DNA of 37,562 nt, from NCBI GenBank assembly GCA_007693395.1, contig REDS01000177.1, positions 1 to 37,562 on the forward strand. Direction: 5' to 3'. Position numbers and translations under genes: made by a program. The notes under the pieces are model-generated. The model saw nothing but the letters and a program-made list of their open reading frames with translations, was not told where the DNA came from and made no database searches. Positions 7,628 to 14,636 of the stretch are shown in pieces (the first letter of the stretch is position 1; every line of letters starts with the position of its first letter). Source of the stretch: Balneolaceae bacterium (GTDB taxonomy: Bacteria; Bacteroidota; Rhodothermia; Balneolales; Balneolaceae).

Positions 7628-9079
7628 TTAACCATTTTCTAATTTTTTGGTAACGATATCTTTAGCCAGCTTAGGATTTGCCTTGCCCTTCGATTGTTTC
7701 ATAACCTGGCCGATGAAAAAACCCATCAGAGCTTTTTTACCTTCTTTGTATCGCTGAACTTCGTCTGGATTTGTCTGAATGATTTCATCAATAATATCTT
7801 CAAGAAATGCAGAGTCGGAAACCTGCAGAAGGTTGAGTTCTTCAGCTAACTTTAGAGGCTCCTCATCCTTTTGAAGCATCTCGTTAAAAATAGTCTGCAT
7901 AGCAGATGAACTGATTTTATCATCCTGCTTTAGGGAAATGAGTGATGTTAACCGTTCTGGTGAGATTGTAAATTCTTTAATTTCAATACTCTTATTATTC
8001 AATATTCGCAGCACTTCCGTGAGAATAACATTAGAAACAGCTTTCGGCTCATTTAAAATAGATATACATGCTTCAAAGTAATCAGCAAGCGGACGAGTTT
8101 CTGTGAGGATATACGCATCATCTTCGCTGAGACCGAGCTCTTTTATGAATCTTTCAAAACGTACAGATGGAAGTTCAGGCAGTTCCGATTTAATCTCATC
8201 AAGGGTGTTCTGTTTTATGATGATTGGCGGCAGGTCCGGTTCCGGGAAATAGCGATAATCATGTGCCTCCTCCTTCGATCTCATCTCTCGCGTAACCAGC
8301 TTATTAGGATCCCAAAGTAAGGTTTTTTGTACTACCTCACCTCCAGCCTCAACCAGCTCAATTTGTCGCTCAATTTCGTAGGTAATAGCTCTCTCAACAT
8401 TTCGGAAAGAGTTCATATTCTTCAGCTCTGTACGGGTACCAAGCTCTTTCTGGCCACGTAAGCGAATTGAAACATTTGCATCACAGCGCAAGCTTCCCTC
8501 TTCCATGTTACCGTCGCACACTTCAAGGTATTGTACTATCTGGCGGATTTTCTTTAGGTAATCGTACGCTTCCTGCGGGGTTCGAAGATCCGGCTCTGAT
8601 ACAATCTCAATCAATGGGGTTCCGGCACGATTTAGGTCAACCAGTGTGTGATAAGGATCCTGGTCATGTATTGATTTGCCGGCATCCTCTTCCATATGAA
8701 TACGTGTAATACCGATCCGTTTGGTGTACTCTTCAAGTTCAATATCTATAAATCCATCATAACAGATTGGAGTTTCGTACTGCGAAATCTGGTAACCTTT
8801 CGGGAGATCGGGATAGAAATAATTTTTCCTTGCAAAAATAGATTTTTCAGCCACTTTACAATTCGTAGCAAGACCCATTTTAATGGTATATCGTACCAGA
8901 TTTTCGTTTAGAACAGGCAGTGTTCCGGGATGGCCTAAACAAAGCGGAGTAATCTGTGTGTTAGGGGCGCTTCCGTATTGAGGTGAAACTGCTGCAAAAG
9001 CTTTGCTTTTTGTTAGCAGCTGTGCATGAACTTCAAGGCCTATCACAGCCTCGTACTTCTCATTTGAAATTGTTGACAT
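7628..9079 (-). CDS. gatB: Asp-tRNA(Asn)/Glu-tRNA(Gln) amidotransferase subunit B
   Basis: The 483-residue product is GatB, the kinase/tRNA-binding subunit of the GatCAB transamidase that makes Gln-tRNA(Gln) and/or Asn-tRNA(Asn). Signatures are 'YEAVIGLEVHAQL' at the N-terminus, 'CLGHPGTLPVLN', 'RKNYFYPDLPKGYQISQYETPIC', 'HMEEDAGKSIHD', 'DLNRAGTPLIEIVSEPD', the strongly conserved 'CDGNMEEGSLRCDANVSIR' and 'EAHDYRYFPEPDLPP'. A C-terminal YqeY-like helical domain contains 'GFFIGQVMKQSKGKANPKLAKDI'. It is the first gene of the minus-strand run from 9079 down to 1. Its partner gatA is in this window but at 29272-30792, and gatC is not seen. Confidence 0.97.
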   Translation of the reverse strand: MSTISNEKYEAVIGLEVHAQLLTKSKAFAAVSPQYGSAPNTQITPLCLGHPGTLPVLNENLVRYTIKMGLATNCKVAEKSIFARKNYFYPDLPKGYQISQYETPICYDGFIDIELEEYTKRIGITRIHMEEDAGKSIHDQDPYHTLVDLNRAGTPLIEIVSEPDLRTPQEAYDYLKKIRQIVQYLEVCDGNMEEGSLRCDANVSIRLRGQKELGTRTELKNMNSFRNVERAITYEIERQIELVEAGGEVVQKTLLWDPNKLVTREMRSKEEAHDYRYFPEPDLPPIIIKQNTLDEIKSELPELPSVRFERFIKELGLSEDDAYILTETRPLADYFEACISILNEPKAVSNVILTEVLRILNNKSIEIKEFTISPERLTSLISLKQDDKISSSAMQTIFNEMLQKDEEPLKLAEELNLLQVSDSAFLEDIIDEIIQTNPDEVQRYKEGKKALMGFFIGQVMKQSKGKANPKLAKDIVTKKLENG

Positions 9080-9204
9080 TCTTAAATTGCTGTTTCAAAA
9101 ATTAGCCGAATTGAAAGATAACAAAGTAATGATAGAATATTGTAATCAAATCTGACTGAATTAGTTCATATGTGATGAAGGGAAAGTCAATTTAAAACAA
9201 GGGT

Positions 9205-9218
9205 AAAAAGCGCTTTTT
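9205..9218. promoter_or_regulatory. 14-base perfect palindrome upstream of the 9300 gene
   Basis: The sequence AAAAAGCGCTTTTT is its own reverse complement. It lies in the 220-base divergent gap between gatB and the 9300 gene. A centre of GCGC flanked by A and T tracts could be a protein-binding site, or part of a weak hairpin ending gatB-side antisense transcription. The function is unknown; only the symmetry is directly seen. Confidence 0.3.
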
Positions 9219-9223
9219 TAATT

Positions 9224-9242
9224 TTATGAACTCATTTCATAA
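9224..9242. promoter_or_regulatory. inverted repeat TTATGAA-N5-TTCATAA, candidate operator
   Basis: Two perfect 7-base arms (9224-9230 and 9236-9242) flank a 5-base spacer, an arrangement typical of sites bound by dimeric regulators. The repeat ends 57 bases before the ATG of the plus-strand gene at 9300 and is only 5 bases from the palindrome at 9205. AT-rich sequence makes chance symmetry possible. I could not identify a convincing promoter hexamer pair next to it. Confidence 0.3.
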
Positions 9243-9299
9243 TTATTCAGCTTTTTTGTTAATTGATAGTATACCTTTAACAATTCTCCGGAGTATGTT

Positions 9300-10097
9300 A
9301 TGAAAAACATCTGCTTTACCTTTATTTCAGCAACACTATTTTTAGTACTTATTGCTACGGTTTCGCACGCTCAAAATCACCAGGGATATTATATGCATAT
9401 CGATTATCTGCATATTGAGCAGACAGAGATAATAAACTTTGAACGCAGTATAGAAGAAGTGATAAAACCAATTCAGCGAGCCCGGATTGACTCTGAAAAT
9501 CTTAGAGAGTGGTACCTTTACAGAGTGGCTTTCCCGGGGTCAAGAGATACTCAGCATAACTATGTTGTGGTTTCCCTCAGCAGTGATATTTGCGGGTTTG
9601 AGGATATACATAATCAGGTTGCTGTTTCATTCTCCGGTGATGATGTGGATAAAATGATGGGCATTTACTTCAGCCTGATGGTGCCAAACCATTCTGAACT
9701 TTGGAGAATAAATAATAGTGTTTTAGCATCTGAAGATGCAAAACCAAGCCGTTATTTTGGTATGGATTATATGGATGTGCCACCCGGCATGGAGTATGCG
9801 TATCAAATGATGGAAGATGAAGTTGCCCGCCCACTTCACGAGCTTCGTATGGAAATGGGTAATATGAAGGGCTGGGAACTCTTTACTTTAATAACCCCGG
9901 GAGGCAGTGAGTATGGGTATAATTTTGCGACTGGAAATTATTTAGGCAATCTCAGAAATCTGGAATTTGGTTTTTCTGAAGAACTCATTAGAATTAACAA
10001 CCCAGAAACCAACGTAAGGGAGTTTTTTGATAACATTGAAGAGACGAGAGACCTTGTTCGCTCCGAACTTTGGGAGTTGGTTACATACGTTAAATAA
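9300..10097 (+). CDS. secreted protein of two tandem repeated domains, function unknown
   Basis: The 265-residue product has a clear signal peptide (residues 1-24, hydrophobic core, 'SHAQ' cleavage). I do not recognise a named family. The mature protein is built from two copies of one unit offset by 121 residues. Copy 1 (about 29-95) has 'IDYLHIE', 'IKPIQRARID', Trp71 and 'FPG' (Pro79-Gly80). Copy 2 (about 151-215) has 'MDYMDVP', 'ARPLHELRME', Trp192 and 'TPGG' (Pro200-Gly201). The pattern (Tyr-x-x-hydrophobic, long helix, Pro, Arg, Trp, Pro-Gly, aromatic strand) suggests a duplicated alpha/beta sandwich, perhaps dimeric ferredoxin-like; this is inference. A Shine-Dalgarno GGAG sits 6 bases before the ATG within the palindrome CTCCGGAG. 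The gene is single, with a terminator after it. Confidence 0.75.
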   Translation: MKNICFTFISATLFLVLIATVSHAQNHQGYYMHIDYLHIEQTEIINFERSIEEVIKPIQRARIDSENLREWYLYRVAFPGSRDTQHNYVVVSLSSDICGFEDIHNQVAVSFSGDDVDKMMGIYFSLMVPNHSELWRINNSVLASEDAKPSRYFGMDYMDVPPGMEYAYQMMEDEVARPLHELRMEMGNMKGWELFTLITPGGSEYGYNFATGNYLGNLRNLEFGFSEELIRINNPETNVREFFDNIEETRDLVRSELWELVTYVK

Positions 10098-10121
10098 TTA
10101 TTTATGTGGGATGGTGATGAA

Positions 10122-10153
10122 GGCGGCACTCTAAAAAGTGCTGCCTTTTTTTT
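10122..10153 (+). terminator. intrinsic terminator of the 9300 gene
   Basis: A 9-base-pair stem (GGCGGCACT, 10122-10130, with AGTGCTGCC, 10137-10145, one G-U pair) closes a 6-base loop and is followed by eight T residues (10146-10153). It lies 25 bases after the stop codon at 10097. The T tract runs into the stop codon of the convergent agmatine deiminase gene. On the minus strand the hairpin is followed only by TT, so it works best for the plus-strand gene. Confidence 0.85.
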
Positions 10154-11213
10154 AAAAATCTATTCCGTATAGTTGCTGGGTGATGCAATGGATGCTTCCC
10201 TGACCCCAAACCAGATCAGCACAGGGAATTCCTGTCACCTTTCTTTCTGGAAAATATTTTTCGAAAAGGTTAATAGCCTGTTCGTCACAACTTTTATCAT
10301 ACAAGGGAAGCAGAATCACTCCATTGGCAATATAAAAATTGGCATAACTGGCCGGAACATATTCTGACCCATCAACAGTGGTTCCCTCAATCTTTGTTTT
10401 TGGCAGAGGCAGGGTAATAATCTCAAAGGTGTCTCCGTCTATATTTCTCGCACGTTCCAGAATTTCGTAGTTCTCTTGCAATGCGTTGTAATTCACGTCA
10501 TCAGGATCTTCCGAAATCATCGTCAGGATTGTATTTTCACTCAAAAAGCGAGATAAATCATCAATATGCCCGTCTGTATCGTCACCTGCCAGTCCATCCT
10601 TTAACCATATAATCTTTTCAGCACCCAGATAATCAGCCAGATAGGCTTCAATTTGCTCTTTACTGAGTTGAGGATTTCGATTCTTATTCAGTAATACAGA
10701 TTCGGTTGTAAGAAATACACCTTGGCCATTTGTGTCGATGCTCCCTCCTTCAAGCACGATTCCGGGGCTAAATTTTTCGATCTCAAAGGCTTCAGAAAAC
10801 CATCCAGGCAGTGCATTATCAGCATCGTAAGGAGGATATTTTCCACCCCATGCATTATACTCCCAGTCCGTTATAGCAAACTGGTGCTCATTTCTCTTTT
10901 TGATGAAAATTGGCCCGCAATCTCTTGCCCATACATCGTTAACAGGCTTATTGAACAGATGTACTGCAGATAGGTTAACGTTGTGATGACTAAGTTTCTC
11001 AACGATTTTATCGGCATCCGTTTTTGGATCAACGAGAAGAACTATCGGCTCATGAGTATGCAGGGCTTTTATGATTTCAAGGTAAACAGCTTCAACCCGC
11101 TCCAGACGTTCACCCGGCCATGTTTCTCTGTTTGATGGCCAGTGTAATTGTGTTGCTGCATGTGTTTCCCATTCTGCAGGCATGCGATATCCAAGTTCTT
11201 TTGGTGTATTCAT
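10152..11213 (-). CDS. aguA: agmatine deiminase family protein
   Basis: The 353-residue product belongs to the agmatine deiminase/porphyromonas-type peptidylarginine deiminase family, which hydrolyses agmatine to N-carbamoylputrescine and ammonia. Motifs in order: 'MPAEWETHAATQLHWPSNRETWP' (substrate loop), 'NDVWARDCGPIF', 'WEYNAWGGKYPPYD', 'LEGGSIDTNGQG', 'TTESVLLNKNRNP', 'WLKDGLAGDDTDGHIDDLSRF', and the catalytic cysteine near the C-terminus in 'WGQGSIHCITQQ' (Cys343). Length is typical of the bacterial enzyme and there is no signal peptide, so it should be cytoplasmic. Its ATG overlaps the stop of the upstream secreted nuclease gene by the 4 bases ATGA, which implies translational coupling. 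No partner carbamoylputrescine amidase is in the window. Confidence 0.92.
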   Translation of the reverse strand: MNTPKELGYRMPAEWETHAATQLHWPSNRETWPGERLERVEAVYLEIIKALHTHEPIVLLVDPKTDADKIVEKLSHHNVNLSAVHLFNKPVNDVWARDCGPIFIKKRNEHQFAITDWEYNAWGGKYPPYDADNALPGWFSEAFEIEKFSPGIVLEGGSIDTNGQGVFLTTESVLLNKNRNPQLSKEQIEAYLADYLGAEKIIWLKDGLAGDDTDGHIDDLSRFLSENTILTMISEDPDDVNYNALQENYEILERARNIDGDTFEIITLPLPKTKIEGTTVDGSEYVPASYANFYIANGVILLPLYDKSCDEQAINLFEKYFPERKVTGIPCADLVWGQGSIHCITQQLYGIDF

Positions 11214-13807
11214 CGTACCAGTAACATCTTTTTAGTTTTACTTTCACCGCTGTTCAGCTCAACACGGTAAAGATATGTTCCACTGGAGAGATTTCCTGCA
11301 TCAAACACAACGGTATGATTTCCCGCTGTAAATAACCTTCTATCAGTAAGCAGGGCAACTTTTCTCCCCAGAATATCAAACACTTGTATTGTTACCTCAG
11401 CCGGTTCAGAAATTGAAAAGCGAAGGGTTGTAGCCGGATTGAATGGGTTTGGATAGTTTGGTTGCACAGTAAAATTTTCCGGCAATTCGAAATCATCATC
11501 ATTACTACCTGAAAATTGGAATCTTGACCATACAGGGGCATGATCACTCGTAGTGGATATGAAACTCACTATGTAGTTAGGATTTTCTACACGCTGCGAA
11601 CCATCAATATGGTCCTCAATTAATTCATTGGTAACAATAATATGGTCTATCATCGAGCGAAACTGCCCTACAAGATAAGAGGCAAAACCCCGGTCTTCCA
11701 GATTTTTGGTAACGGCATAGTAGTGCTCATCATCAAGAAAAACCTGATAGGGGCTTACTTCTTCATTGTAGGTCGAGAAATTCAGCTGATCGTTAAAATC
11801 ACCAATAAAAATTATGTTATCCTCTCTTCTTTCACTATCGAGGTAAGTTTTTAGCGATGCTGCTGCATTTTGTCTTCGTAAGAACGATTGCCTGTCTCCA
11901 AACGCCTTTGCATGTACATTAAAGCTGGTTATTCTTCGGGTAACACCCTCTATGGTTGCATCAAATTCAAAAAACAGCGGTAATCGGCCGGCCCAGTCAA
12001 ATGATTCCTGTCCATCAGTTAGTAAACCTGCATCAAGCGAATCGATAACCGCAGTTTTGAACAAATATCCTGTTCGCTGGCGCTGAGAATAGTTTGCCAG
12101 AAAACCGCGATAGTCAGGCAAACGATCTACAAGTGTGTTGAACCGATCTACGTTAGTAATCTCTTGAAGGGCATACAGATCAGCATTTATGGTTTCAATA
12201 ACTTCTATTACATTTTCCATTTGCTGATCGGGTTCAGGCCCCCTGTCGTTTGCACCAAACCACTCAATATTCCATGTTACAAGGTCGAAAGTGAGATTAC
12301 GGGGAATATCCTCGCCTTCTATCTCGAAGGGAACTACCTGAAGATCCTGATTATCTCTGGGTTTTAGCTGATAAACCCTGTTAAAGCGGTCTATAACTCC
12401 AGTTATTTTAACCGGTTCATCAGGTACAGGCGCACCAATAAGATCTGTAACCGAATTGCCTATTCTGATCACTCCGCTGCCCGTAGGATCGGCAATGGAA
12501 TAATTTTGATTTCCCTGAAATACCCCTTCTGCCTGGAATGTTACATTTTCAATAGTTACAAGAGCACTTTCAAATTCACCGCTGTTTATCCTGGCGATGG
12601 TTACTACGTCAGGTTCAATCTCACCGGCTTGTCGTTCAGTGATTTCGTAATTAATGGCACTATCGGTATCAGTAACAGCTATCTGTCGAAGAAATGTACC
12701 GGATGTACCACTTATTGGGTTGAATTCGGTAACGGGACCGGTAACCCGAATACGGTCGCCTCTTTCTACATCTGTATGTAAAGGTTCATAAAAGACAGCG
12801 ATAGCGCCAGTATCATCCTGAATAAATACCGGGCCGTTAAATTCATTAGCCACAGTAACCGTACCCTCAACAGTTACCCTTGTACCAAAGGGAACACTTC
12901 TGGTTTGCGATATTGGAATGATCTCATTCTCATCAACAGCAAATGCCAGCATCGTGAGTACAAATTCAGTCTGATCAGGTTCATTCGTTTGAATGACGAG
13001 CTGATCTTCGAACAAACCTCCGGTTTCAGATGAAAATGTAACGTTAAGATCCGCCGATTCTCTTGATTGAAGTGTTTCAGGCAGGCTTTCAGTAACCGAA
13101 AATCCCTCATTGTTCAATAATTGAATTGATGATATTTCAAGATCAGGTAAACCCGTATTCGATAACCTCAGTGTAACTTTACTACTCTGATTAATATTTA
13201 CCGTTTCAAAATTGAGTTCACTGCCTGATTGCAGCTGCTCCTGCCCTTCCCTGACCGTGAGCCTGGGAGTATCAGACAACTCTATGAACGGTTCAATGGT
13301 AACATCATCAATATTAATCCGGTTACCTGAGGCTTTATTAAACCGAAAGCGTACCGGTTCCGCAATGTTCAGTTCCAGAACATAATATTCCAGTGAGTTC
13401 TCTTCGGTAAGCGAAATTGCTTCTCCGGCACTGTACCATGAATTTCCTTCATCTATCGAATAGTAAACCTGAACAGATCCCCCGCGATCTCCGGAAAAAC
13501 CAGAATTAGAACCCCAGAAACTTAGTACACCTGCCCCCTCTTCTGCATCAAATTGCATCTGTAAAAACCCGTCCCTGATGCGTATGGAGCGTTCACCAAA
13601 TTTTCTGTCTCCATCAGCCTGCCCCACAAGAGCATCATCAAGCAGCCACTCTCCGGTTGCAAATGAAACAACTCCCGCTGCATAGGCATTTTTTGAGCCT
13701 GCTTCAAAATCTTCAAAAATCTGTGCCTCAGCACGCAACACAGAGAGCAAAAGAATGAGGCTTGATAACACAACCGTAAATGCAAATGGGTACCTTCTAA
13801 AAATCAT
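11210..13807 (-). CDS. secreted endonuclease/exonuclease/phosphatase protein with T9SS sorting domain
   Basis: The 865-residue product starts with a signal peptide (residues 1-28, ending 'AEAQ'). After it come a beta-sandwich N-terminal part (about 30-175, 'FEDFEAG...DDVTIEPF'), an Ig-like segment (about 180-290, 'LRLSNTGLPDLEISSI...'), and an OB-fold part (about 300-490, 'GTRVTVEGTVTVANEF...IQDDTGAIAVFYEP') of the sort found in YhcR-like nucleases. The endonuclease/exonuclease/phosphatase domain is at about 510-765: 'FDLVTWNIEWFG', 'ADLYALQEI', 'FNVHAKAFG', 'NIIFIGDFND' and 'SDHAPVWSRF', i.e. the Asn, Glu, Asp-x-Asn and Asp-His catalytic set. The last 85 residues ('NYPNPFNPATT...LGRKVAL...SGTYLYRVE...KKMLL') are a type A T9SS C-terminal sorting domain. 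It is likely an exported DNase or phosphodiesterase for scavenging extracellular nucleic acid; the substrate is inferred. Confidence 0.9.
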   Translation of the reverse strand: MIFRRYPFAFTVVLSSLILLLSVLRAEAQIFEDFEAGSKNAYAAGVVSFATGEWLLDDALVGQADGDRKFGERSIRIRDGFLQMQFDAEEGAGVLSFWGSNSGFSGDRGGSVQVYYSIDEGNSWYSAGEAISLTEENSLEYYVLELNIAEPVRFRFNKASGNRINIDDVTIEPFIELSDTPRLTVREGQEQLQSGSELNFETVNINQSSKVTLRLSNTGLPDLEISSIQLLNNEGFSVTESLPETLQSRESADLNVTFSSETGGLFEDQLVIQTNEPDQTEFVLTMLAFAVDENEIIPISQTRSVPFGTRVTVEGTVTVANEFNGPVFIQDDTGAIAVFYEPLHTDVERGDRIRVTGPVTEFNPISGTSGTFLRQIAVTDTDSAINYEITERQAGEIEPDVVTIARINSGEFESALVTIENVTFQAEGVFQGNQNYSIADPTGSGVIRIGNSVTDLIGAPVPDEPVKITGVIDRFNRVYQLKPRDNQDLQVVPFEIEGEDIPRNLTFDLVTWNIEWFGANDRGPEPDQQMENVIEVIETINADLYALQEITNVDRFNTLVDRLPDYRGFLANYSQRQRTGYLFKTAVIDSLDAGLLTDGQESFDWAGRLPLFFEFDATIEGVTRRITSFNVHAKAFGDRQSFLRRQNAAASLKTYLDSERREDNIIFIGDFNDQLNFSTYNEEVSPYQVFLDDEHYYAVTKNLEDRGFASYLVGQFRSMIDHIIVTNELIEDHIDGSQRVENPNYIVSFISTTSDHAPVWSRFQFSGSNDDDFELPENFTVQPNYPNPFNPATTLRFSISEPAEVTIQVFDILGRKVALLTDRRLFTAGNHTVVFDAGNLSSGTYLYRVELNSGESKTKKMLLVR

Positions 13808-13944
13808 CTAATGAAGGTAGTGAGAAATCATCAATCTTTCTTTTCAGATGAGATGTGAATCTCTGATGCCACCAGATTTATTCGTTCCGATCCGGCAACT
13901 TTTTCTTCATAATCATACAAAAGTTATCTTTTTTCTTTTGCCAA

Positions 13945-13972
13945 TTGCAGGATATATTCCATGCGTTAAAAT
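13945..13972 (+). promoter_or_regulatory. weak candidate promoter for tdk-nupC
   Basis: A TAAAAT hexamer (13967-13972, five of six matches to TATAAT) sits 16 bases after TTGCAG (13945-13950, three of six matches to TTGACA). The tdk start codon is 22 bases further on. The -35 match is poor and promoters of Bacteroidota-like bacteria differ from the classical consensus, so this is only a candidate. Confidence 0.25.
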
Positions 13973-13994
13973 GTTTTGAAAACAGACAGATTGT

Positions 13995-14636
13995 ATGATT
14001 AACGAGCCATCGTTTTTACCCAATCAGGCAGGTTGGATCGAAGTAGTTTGCGGGGGGATGTTCAGCGGTAAAACCGAAGAGCTAATCAGAAGGGCAAGAA
14101 GGGCTCATATTGCCGGGCAACGCGTGGTAATTGTAAAACCGGCAGTTGATAATCGCTACAGCGACACCGAAGTTGTATCGCATGATGAAACCTCTCTTCC
14201 CGGCATTACCGTTGATACAGCCGACCAAATCATCCTCTTAACATCATCAGCTAAAGTAGTTTGTATTGATGAGGCACAATTTTTCGACAGCCGTCTTGTG
14301 GATGTGGTGAATACTCTCGCCAACGATGGCAAACGTGTAATCATTGCCGGACTTGATATGGATTATCTTGGCCGTCCTTTCGAACCAATGCCCCATCTGC
14401 TTGCCATTGCTGAGTATGTAACAAAGCTCCATGCTATCTGTTCAGAAAGCGGAATGATGGCAAATTTTTCGCAGCGTGTAGTGGAAAATGAGAGCCAGGT
14501 TCTGGTTGGTGAAAAAGATTCATACGAACCCCGTGCTCGCCACTGCTTTCGCCCCCCTGTTGATAAAAAACGAGGTAAACCCATTTTACCTCTCACCAAA
14601 CCGGTATTAGAAAACGAAAATAAAGATCAAAATTAA
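13995..14636 (+). CDS. tdk: thymidine kinase (type II)
   Basis: The 213-residue product phosphorylates thymidine in the salvage pathway. It shows the P-loop 'GGMFSGKTEE' (20-29), 'VVIVKPAVDNRY', 'VVSHDE', the Walker B-like 'CIDEAQFFD' with the general base Glu93, 'AGLDMDYLGRPFEPMP' and the lasso region. In the usual type II enzyme four cysteines bind a structural zinc. Here Cys149 and Cys184 remain, but the other two positions are Ser152 and Ala181 ('ICSESG' and 'RARHCF'). I recall the same loss in other Bacteroidota thymidine kinases, so this points to lineage rather than decay. The stop codon is directly followed by the nupC ATG, so the pair forms a nucleoside uptake and salvage operon. Confidence 0.96.
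   Translation: MINEPSFLPNQAGWIEVVCGGMFSGKTEELIRRARRAHIAGQRVVIVKPAVDNRYSDTEVVSHDETSLPGITVDTADQIILLTSSAKVVCIDEAQFFDSRLVDVVNTLANDGKRVIIAGLDMDYLGRPFEPMPHLLAIAEYVTKLHAICSESGMMANFSQRVVENESQVLVGEKDSYEPRARHCFRPPVDKKRGKPILPLTKPVLENENKDQN

Noticed and set aside
9256-9284. promoter TTGTTA-17-AACAAT before the 9300 gene
   Set aside because: Its start site would fall inside the Shine-Dalgarno sequence at 9290-9293, so it would not give a usable leader.
9080-9299. tRNA or riboswitch in the largest intergenic gap
   Set aside because: The gap is AT-rich and shows only two short symmetric sites; no cloverleaf or known aptamer core was found.
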